Positions 52,301-56,844 of a stretch of 56,844 nt of DNA are shown here, piece by piece (positions within the stretch are counted from its first letter, which is position 1; each line of letters opens with the position of its first letter). A model generated the notes under the pieces. The model was not told the origin of the DNA, made no database searches, and worked only from the letters and a program-made list of their open reading frames with translations. The position numbers and the translations under genes were made by a program. The DNA is from Planctomycetes bacterium ADurb.Bin069 (lineage in GTDB: Bacteria; Planctomycetota; UBA8108; UBA8890; UBA8898), in the NCBI GenBank assembly GCA_002070955.1, contig MWEK01000029.1:1-56844 (forward strand), in the 5' to 3' direction.

Positions 52301-53810
52301 GGGTATAGTTTCCGGCGCCGTCGTTGCGCGCGATCGTGAAGCGTTTCGCACCGGAATTGACGCCGCCCGCCGCAGTTCCTTCGAGGTAGCCCGCGACAAA
52401 CTCCTCGGCGCCGTCGCCATCGAGGTCCGCCGCGGCCACCCCGCCGTATTTGACGAGGATGCCCAGGTCGGACTTGCGTTCGGGCAATGGGCAGATGGTG
52501 ACCTTCCGCCGATACGGGAAGTAGCCCCAGATGGACAGGTTCTCTTCAATCAGCGCCGGGGATTGTTCGTCGGGAAGATCGTAGAGCGAGAACTCGATTT
52601 CGCCTTCCGGGCTCTCGGCGCCGACGCCCGACATGATCGACAAGGTGATCGCCGGAAAGTCCGGATTGAACAGGTCGCCCGCATCCATGGCGCGCACATG
52701 GCGGTTGGTCGGCTGCGCATAGCCATTGACAACCGGGGGATCCATCGGCTCCTTGGATGGATCGGCCGTTTCGAATTCGCAGATGTCGTACCATCTTGCG
52801 TTGGGAATGACCGATGAGGTCCAGTCGCCGTCGGCATCCACCACCGCGACCTTCGCATACAGATCCGGCACGGCGTCCTCCGCCGGAAAGTTCAGGCTGT
52901 AGGCGCCGGAAAGGAACGGCAGGTCGTAGGGGATCCAGAGGAAGCCGCCGGTGCCCACCTCGGGGACCGAGTAGCCCCAGCCGACGCCCCATGAGTTGAC
53001 CACCAGAAACGCGCCGTGTTTGACCGCGCCGGTTTTGGGATCTGTGTAGGCGATGGCGTCGTCGTAGCCGACAAGCGTCAGCGCATGGCCGGGGAATTCA
53101 GAATCGCCGGTTGCAATCACCACGCCGCCGGGAGCGACGTTGGGGCCTTCCCAGGCGCGCAGCGTGTCCACATACGCCGTGGAGGTGGCCGCGATGTTGC
53201 CCTGCGCCAGGAAATGCTTGAGGCTGCGGATGCCGGACGGCGAATGGATGTCGCCGATCGCGACCGCCGTTTTCGCGCGCCAGCGGAGGGCGGCGGCGCG
53301 TTCGGCGAAATCGGGCAGATAGCTCACGTCGAGCGCTTCGCCCGTATAAGGGTAATCCTCCCAGCTTCGGATGCCGGAGCGGATGATCTCCTCGATGGTC
53401 TCGAAGGGGTTGGCACCCCAGGGCGCCCCGTTCTTCGTGTTGTGGCTGTAGCACCAGACGCCCCAGGCCGGGCTGGTCACCTTGCTCCAGTCGCCGTCAT
53501 GGCCCGGCGCGGTCCAGCCCCTCGACTTGGCAAGCTGGTGGGTCGCGGTGAAATAGGTGATGCAGATGGAACCGCAGATGCCCAGTTGGCCCTGGGAGCC
53601 GTTCGCCACCGGAGGCAGGTAGGCGCTGTTGACCACCCGGGACGGAAGCGACACCCCAAGGGGGGCGGCGGGCATGGGATGTTTCTCCTCGAAGGCGGCG
53701 AACTCCGCCTCGGAGGGCAGAATCAGGCCGGTTTCGAGGGCGTCCTTGGCGCGGGTCTGCGCACACAGGAGAGACAGGCCTGCAACAAAGATGAAGGTGG
53801 ATTTTTTCAT
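49320..53810 (-). CDS. Exported papain-like (C1) protease with FG-GAP, Fn3 and InlB_B_2 repeats; C-terminus broken
   Basis: About 1496 residues from the ATG at 53810. A signal peptide (1-21) precedes a C1 peptidase domain: Q73 and catalytic C79 in QGQLGIC (the usual neighbouring disulfide Cys is Leu), His in GHALTLVGYDD, Asn in LVVNSWGVGWG. Seven FG-GAP/VCBS units follow (for example ADLDGDGAEEFVAG, VDLDNDGDLDLVHS), then an Fn3 domain, an InlB_B_2 repeat, a Kelch-like part (SSDGISWTQE) and two more InlB_B_2 repeats. The last repeat stops at HWLGDGAAE, and the final 20 or so residues are antisense proC, so the native end is missing. It is coupled to the upstream metallopeptidase gene by TGATG. 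G+C is lower than in the rest of the window. Confidence 0.8.
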   Translation of the reverse strand: MKKSTFIFVAGLSLLCAQTRAKDALETGLILPSEAEFAAFEEKHPMPAAPLGVSLPSRVVNSAYLPPVANGSQGQLGICGSICITYFTATHQLAKSRGWTAPGHDGDWSKVTSPAWGVWCYSHNTKNGAPWGANPFETIEEIIRSGIRSWEDYPYTGEALDVSYLPDFAERAAALRWRAKTAVAIGDIHSPSGIRSLKHFLAQGNIAATSTAYVDTLRAWEGPNVAPGGVVIATGDSEFPGHALTLVGYDDAIAYTDPKTGAVKHGAFLVVNSWGVGWGYSVPEVGTGGFLWIPYDLPFLSGAYSLNFPAEDAVPDLYAKVAVVDADGDWTSSVIPNARWYDICEFETADPSKEPMDPPVVNGYAQPTNRHVRAMDAGDLFNPDFPAITLSIMSGVGAESPEGEIEFSLYDLPDEQSPALIEENLSIWGYFPYRRKVTICPLPERKSDLGILVKYGGVAAADLDGDGAEEFVAGYLEGTAAGGVNSGAKRFTIARNDGAGNYTLEPLPGDGARAGQPLLVDLDNDGDLDLVHSSREQTDLLFNNGSGSFTLAAETLPAGGMGGGAAVADFNGDGRPDLLLANMEEGLLLMRQLPGGSFEKIPVSRSTPESIVGLSVDSTCVAAGDVNGDGRPDFVFWEETREGYSPEKLVLGINLGGLQFSYRILPTPDNLQSVALALGDFDQDGCDDLAWSGCSYPAGSMSYRQARFGVLRGSVDGWMSPVPIAPDLEPVCGGGIAWADLNNDGMLDLVMTGRENDSSLSSPTVEGADQGFYKNHFYLLRYDNGYFVEGGFNLTGVTGSHRGGLLAPLDIDGDGDLDLFSAGYRGPMSSSTGTDINEDLYFTALYQNTFDSFALTRSTNSPPSAPTVLNAVPSANQVQFTWSGATDAETSPTGLRYQLQAGTTPGACDLMSRVLDPQNAGLLQKSGAVLRDVPAGTIYWRVRAVDPAAAVSPWSAEQTVAFPTSLAKSRVRIAAAEGGACTPGTGEHLVDSGGSLLLTAQPAAGWQFDGWLINGTLVSSDPYALAPSARWIDVVPQFSEKGGTSSEVGEWSRVVGPEGFMNRFGFTDYAAVALNSYLYCFPGYGFAQKAWRTSNGATWLSNDFMGESGFTLPYADAVAWNGKIWLVAEATVYSAVQGTGGSLTWSTKTTSAPWGAVNMQLAVFNGELWAVNASGGGSVWSSSDGISWTQETAAPWPARPYTRLVVAGDTLLAIVSTSSYGSSSGEVWGSSDGVNWTKRCAAAPWELGGSYIAAVWFDGAVHVTGMQNDHFVSTDGGVSWIKVHPTGTETSHFTSASAYGSELIVFNSDLYLIGAEEDSEDWTASVYWRLAPSSGGGTTMYALNISVDGEGGGTMPPTGVWFDEAGTYPVEARPEPGYEFVCWSGPVADPASAATRVQLASNTVVVAVFQAMGNGVETPGSIPLVTSVFPPGSGRVGQYGNYNLPATQVLADGSTKVTAVAEAGWAFSHWLGDGAAEMSRRRAANCPARGSASSPC

Positions 53811-56392
53811 CACTGCACCTCCGTCGATTTGGGATAGATGACGCTGATGAAGGCCGTATGCCCCATCGACCCGTCCGCTTCCGATGCGACCAGATAGATC
53901 TGGCATCGGTACCCATCGATTTGGGCGGGAATATCCACGGTGATTCCACCGGAAAGACCGTCGGCGCTTTGTCTCAGTTCGCCCGCGGAGGTGATGACAT
54001 GCTGGATGCGGAAGGCCTCCTCCCCGGGATAGACCTGGCTGGAATCACCGGCATGATACACCATCAGCTCCATCTGCGGCGTTCCGTCCCCGGCGAGGAG
54101 CGGCGTCTGGTAGTCGCGCGTCATGGGACTGTACCCGTCCGGGTCGATGTTGATGGTGTAGGGCGGCAAGTCCGGCACCGACGCATCCGAGAAGAGCTGG
54201 ATTTGGAACGCGCCGGTCGTCCGCCGCGTGGCCGCCATGCCCGAGATGCCCCAGTTGAGCGTGTAGTTCTCCTGGGGGCGTGGCCAGGTGTCCACCGTCC
54301 GCTCGACGTTGAAATGGTCCAGCCCTGCCGTGCCGGCGGGATCGACCACGCGCAGCGTCGCATCGCAGACGATCTGCCTGTCGTAATAGGTTTCGCGGCT
54401 GCTGAGTTCCGTGAAGCGGACGAAGCTCTCCTGTGTCGGCATGTAGCAGTCGCCCACGAACTGGTAGGCGACGGTGACGTCGTGCTCTTCGGCGTAGTCC
54501 GAGATCTCTCCTTGGTTTGCCACCGTGGCCAGCACGGAGAGCAGGATGTACTCCGCATCCGGCGGCAGGGGGATCTCGCAGCTCCATTCATTATCGCCCT
54601 CGTCATTCTGGCCGAAAATTCCGGTCGCGATTTCCGTTTGGGTGATTCCGGCGGCATTCCGGGTTTGCATCAGAAGATCGACGCCGCTGCAAATGGCCGG
54701 CGCGGTGGCCCGCAATCGGGTATGCGGGGCGAAAATGCGGCCGGGCTTGAAGAGCTTGAACTGGATCACGCCGCACCCGTAGTCGCGAACCTTCAGTTCC
54801 ACCTCTTGTTTCTCCAGCAGGTCGGGGGCGGCCTTTTTGATGGAAACCAGCTTGTACGTCTTGGAGAGATCCGTCTCGGAGTCGCTGGAAAAAATCGCGT
54901 CCGGGGTGACCGCGGCGCTGTAGCATTTGGGGTCCGTCATCAGGTAGTCGCGGGCAAACTTCAGATAGGTTCGATCCAGACCTTCAAGAGCCCCTTGCTT
55001 TTCGACGAACAGGCTGTCGAGGGCCTGCTTCGCCGTCTGGCCGCCTTTCACCTTCTGGGCCAGCTCGTAGATCCAACCGCGGTGGTCGTCGAAGCAGTAG
55101 TCGACGAAGGCGGAGGTCCCATAGCCGTGCTTTTCCTGGGCGCTCCAGTCCCGACCGCCCGTCCAGCCGCGGGTGATGGGTTGGAAAAGGCCTTTCAGCG
55201 GCGCGGCGCGGCGCGCGGTGTGGTTGCCCGACTGGTGGTCGGGGTTGCCGGCTGCAACCGCCTCGAACCAGGTGGTGATGGCATCCTCCACGCTTTCAAA
55301 GGCGAACGCATTGCCCCCCTGGTACTCGTTGAGCACGTAGTGCATCAGTTCGTGGCCCAGCGTCGCCTTCATTTCGGCGGGGTTCGACAGCAGACTCGCC
55401 TTCAGCTCGATCCACTGGGCGCCGGTCACCGGATTGTACACGAAGCCGCCATCATCCGTCATGCCCCTGCGGAGATGCACTTCCAGCGGGAAGATCGAGG
55501 CGTGCGTCGTATCGAGCGGGAAGCCCATCGCCTGGATTTTGCCGTAGATGTCGTAGAGGATGCCGCAAACGGTTTCCAGATTGTCATAGGTAACCGTGCC
55601 CCAGTCCTTGGTATACACCTCGAATTTGTCGCTGATCCATCCCGTGTAGAGATAACCTGAGTAACGGTTGCCGGGAATTGAGGTCGGGACAGGCTCCGGA
55701 CGCACCGCCAAGGTCATCGCCTGAGTAACCGGCGGAGGCTCGTCCGCAGTGAGCAGCGCGAATTTGACGGAATGGGCGACCGCCAGGTCGCTGTCGCCGG
55801 GCGGAGCGAACGAACGGCTGACCTGCGTGCCGTTCCGAATGAATCCGGACTCCGGAAAGGCATGCCAGTTCCACCGCATCTCCCCGGCATCGTGCGGCTG
55901 TAGGTACGATCCCGCGCACAGCCCCGTGTCATCGCCGCAGTTCGCATAGCTGACTGCGACCCCGGCCAGGTTGGTCGACAGTCCGCAGACCATGTACACC
56001 TCGTGCAGCGGCATCCCGTCGTCCAGGGCATCCTCCGCACAACGCATCAGGGACAGATGGGTCTGGCCTGATGAGCCGGGGGGGATGGTGACGGTGATGT
56101 TGCCATGCGACAGCGTGCCTCCCGCGGGGCCGATCAGCGTACCGGCCACCCGCTCCGGCACGGAGCGACCGAGAACGGCCTCCTGGATCAGCCAGACATC
56201 CACCTTCGTCACGGCGGAATCTCCGTCCACGTCCGCCGCGGGCTCGAACGCCAGTTCTCCGTCCGCGATTTTCCCTGCCCGGACCCGGTCCGCGGCATTC
56301 ACCGCCCCGTCGCCGTTCACATCACCGGACAAATCAGCCGAGGCGCTCCATCCGCATAACACCATTAAAACCAACAATCTATGCTTGCGCAT
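53810..56392 (-). CDS. Exported HExxH metallopeptidase-like protein with N-terminal dockerin
   Basis: 860 residues from the ATG at 56392, after GAGGAGAAAT. A signal peptide (1-19) is followed by a dockerin type I-like pair of calcium loops: GDVNGDGAVNAADRV and DVDGDSAVTKVDVW. Residues about 80-200 form a beta domain (GGTLSHGNITVTIPPG). The HELMH zinc-binding motif is at H347-H351 in LGHELMHYVLNEY, with a downstream ESVEDAITTWFEA that can supply the third ligand. The C-terminal 400 residues are beta-rich and not recognised. Such proteins are probably secreted proteases or protease-like adhesins. The stop overlaps the start of the C1 protease gene (TGATG), so the two are translationally coupled. 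G+C is low for this window. Confidence 0.78.
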   Translation of the reverse strand: MRKHRLLVLMVLCGWSASADLSGDVNGDGAVNAADRVRAGKIADGELAFEPAADVDGDSAVTKVDVWLIQEAVLGRSVPERVAGTLIGPAGGTLSHGNITVTIPPGSSGQTHLSLMRCAEDALDDGMPLHEVYMVCGLSTNLAGVAVSYANCGDDTGLCAGSYLQPHDAGEMRWNWHAFPESGFIRNGTQVSRSFAPPGDSDLAVAHSVKFALLTADEPPPVTQAMTLAVRPEPVPTSIPGNRYSGYLYTGWISDKFEVYTKDWGTVTYDNLETVCGILYDIYGKIQAMGFPLDTTHASIFPLEVHLRRGMTDDGGFVYNPVTGAQWIELKASLLSNPAEMKATLGHELMHYVLNEYQGGNAFAFESVEDAITTWFEAVAAGNPDHQSGNHTARRAAPLKGLFQPITRGWTGGRDWSAQEKHGYGTSAFVDYCFDDHRGWIYELAQKVKGGQTAKQALDSLFVEKQGALEGLDRTYLKFARDYLMTDPKCYSAAVTPDAIFSSDSETDLSKTYKLVSIKKAAPDLLEKQEVELKVRDYGCGVIQFKLFKPGRIFAPHTRLRATAPAICSGVDLLMQTRNAAGITQTEIATGIFGQNDEGDNEWSCEIPLPPDAEYILLSVLATVANQGEISDYAEEHDVTVAYQFVGDCYMPTQESFVRFTELSSRETYYDRQIVCDATLRVVDPAGTAGLDHFNVERTVDTWPRPQENYTLNWGISGMAATRRTTGAFQIQLFSDASVPDLPPYTINIDPDGYSPMTRDYQTPLLAGDGTPQMELMVYHAGDSSQVYPGEEAFRIQHVITSAGELRQSADGLSGGITVDIPAQIDGYRCQIYLVASEADGSMGHTAFISVIYPKSTEVQ

Positions 56393-56455
56393 GGTTTATT
56401 TCTCCTCGAAAGTTATGGTCTCTTCATTCACGAGCACGCTCAGCGCCGCATCAAA

Positions 56456-56469
56456 CCGACTTTCGTCGG
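56456..56469. other. Small hairpin in the protease leader region
   Basis: CCGAC and GTCGG form a perfect five-pair stem around TTTC, which reads as a GAAA tetraloop in the leftward transcript. It lies about 65 bases upstream of the metallopeptidase start and could fold in its 5' leader. Confidence 0.35.
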
Positions 56470-56497
56470 CGGAAATTTACGAAAACGTAGTGAAGCA

Positions 56498-56511
56498 TGC
56501 AAGCGCTTTGT
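56498..56511. promoter_or_regulatory. Possible LacI-type operator
   Basis: TGCAAGCGCTTTGT has the palindromic AAGCGCTT core typical of LacI/GalR-family operators (consensus AAnCGnTT). It is about 110 bases upstream of the metallopeptidase start. With no regulator gene nearby this is only suggestive. Confidence 0.22.
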
Positions 56512-56600
56512 TTTCCGCCTCGGCGGCGGGGTCCACTTTGGGATTGACCGTTCACCGACTGCACGGCAGGGGGCGCATGGCAGTTCTGTTGGGGCCAATC

Positions 56601-56630
56601 AATCTTAATCTTAATCTTAATCTTAATCTT
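56601..56630. repeat. Hexanucleotide microsatellite (AATCTT) x5
   Basis: Five perfect AATCTT units run from 56601 to 56630, preceded by a partial AATC. The tract is very AT-rich for this window and lies 34 bases before the four-helix-bundle relic. Its surroundings hold no gene I can support. Confidence 0.9.
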
Positions 56631-56664
56631 GCACATCGGACTTTCTCGCGAGTAGACTGCGCCC

Positions 56665-56844
56665 ATGAAAACGAGCTTTGATCACGAGAAGCTGTCTGTC
56701 TATCAGAAAGTGGCTTGTTTGTGCCGAACAGGGGAAAGTGATGTGGGTGCCCATCGTCTCGATGCGGGAGGGCTTGATCCGCAGCACCTCCGCTGATCGT
56801 GTTTATGAGGAGCCGGCCGAATATGAGGCCGACAATCGGCGACG
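56665..56844 (+). pseudogene. Decayed four-helix-bundle (23S rRNA IVP family) gene, runs off the window
   Basis: The ATG at 56665 opens with FDHEKLSVYQK, the N-terminal signature of the four-helix-bundle/23S-rRNA intervening-sequence protein family (normally about 120-130 residues). The frame then closes after 43 residues at 56794-56796. In another frame, from about 56715, WLVCAEQGKVMWVPIVSM and IRSTSADRVYEEPAEY read on to the window edge, matching the family's C-terminal helix and tail. The central helices are missing, so there has been a large internal deletion plus a frameshift. It should be called a pseudogene. The family is common in PVC-type genomes, often in many copies; its function is unsettled. 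Confidence 0.75.

Overview
The window is a GC-rich bacterial chromosome segment (about 70% G+C by eye over the first 49 kb). It has no rRNA, tRNA, CRISPR array or intact mobile element that I can see. The mix of genes points to the Planctomycetota/Verrucomicrobiota/Lentisphaerota/Kiritimatiellota (PVC) group or a neighbouring phylum such as Hydrogenedentota: LamG proteins with a hydrazine-synthase-alpha-like part and c-type haem motifs, Tat-exported Gfo/Idh/MocA oxidoreductases, ThuA and PqaA-like proteins, GH78 and GH127 enzymes, FG-GAP/InlB_B_2 surface proteins and a four-helix-bundle (23S-IVP family) relic. No marker gene is present, so the phylum is an inference.

Layout. 0.2-4.2 kb: exported alpha-L-rhamnosidase, a GDPD-like lipoprotein-type hydrolase and an SDR dehydrogenase. 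4.4-11.4 kb: two very large exported proteins of unknown role (degenerate transglutaminase-like; 5'-nucleotidase-like + squalene-cyclase-like + vWA + zinc ribbon). 11.5-18.9 kb, minus strand: an M81 peptidase, a LamG/HZS-alpha-like dihaem protein and an SGNH hydrolase. 19-21.3 kb: PqaA-like hydrolase and ThuA protein. 21.4-33.3 kb: nine tightly packed, mostly overlapping genes for proline and glutamate breakdown by the 3-methylaspartate route. 33.4-43.3 kb: sugar-phosphate isomerase, MFS and Na+/solute transporters, a double-methyltransferase protein, a NagX-like acyltransferase, a Gfo/Idh oxidoreductase and an MBL hydrolase. 43.4-49.4 kb: a GH39-GH127 fusion, a free P5C dehydrogenase and ProC. 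49.3-56.4 kb, minus strand and visibly lower in G+C: two coupled exported proteases. The end of the window is a hexamer microsatellite and a decayed four-helix-bundle gene.

The central unit is the 21.4-33.3 kb operon. PutA oxidises proline. Glutamate mutase (GlmS/GlmE with reactivase GlmL) makes 3-methylaspartate, methylaspartate ammonia-lyase makes mesaconate, and a class I fumarase can hydrate mesaconate to citramalate. Three genes of no assigned biochemical role sit inside the unit: an AtuA/DUF1446 protein, a DUF4387 protein, and a P-loop protein whose C-terminus looks like the tRNA-synthetase second additional domain (SAD). No citramalate lyase is encoded here, which makes these proteins candidates for the unassigned step. 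The aldehyde dehydrogenase half of PutA has lost both its catalytic Cys and its general-base Glu, while a separate intact P5C dehydrogenase lies 24 kb downstream beside proC.

Transcription. Most transcription units are preceded by a recognisable TTGnnn-N17/18-TAnnnT promoter. No gap between genes exceeds 300 bases; the longest (56393-56664) holds the microsatellite, a small hairpin and a possible LacI-type operator.
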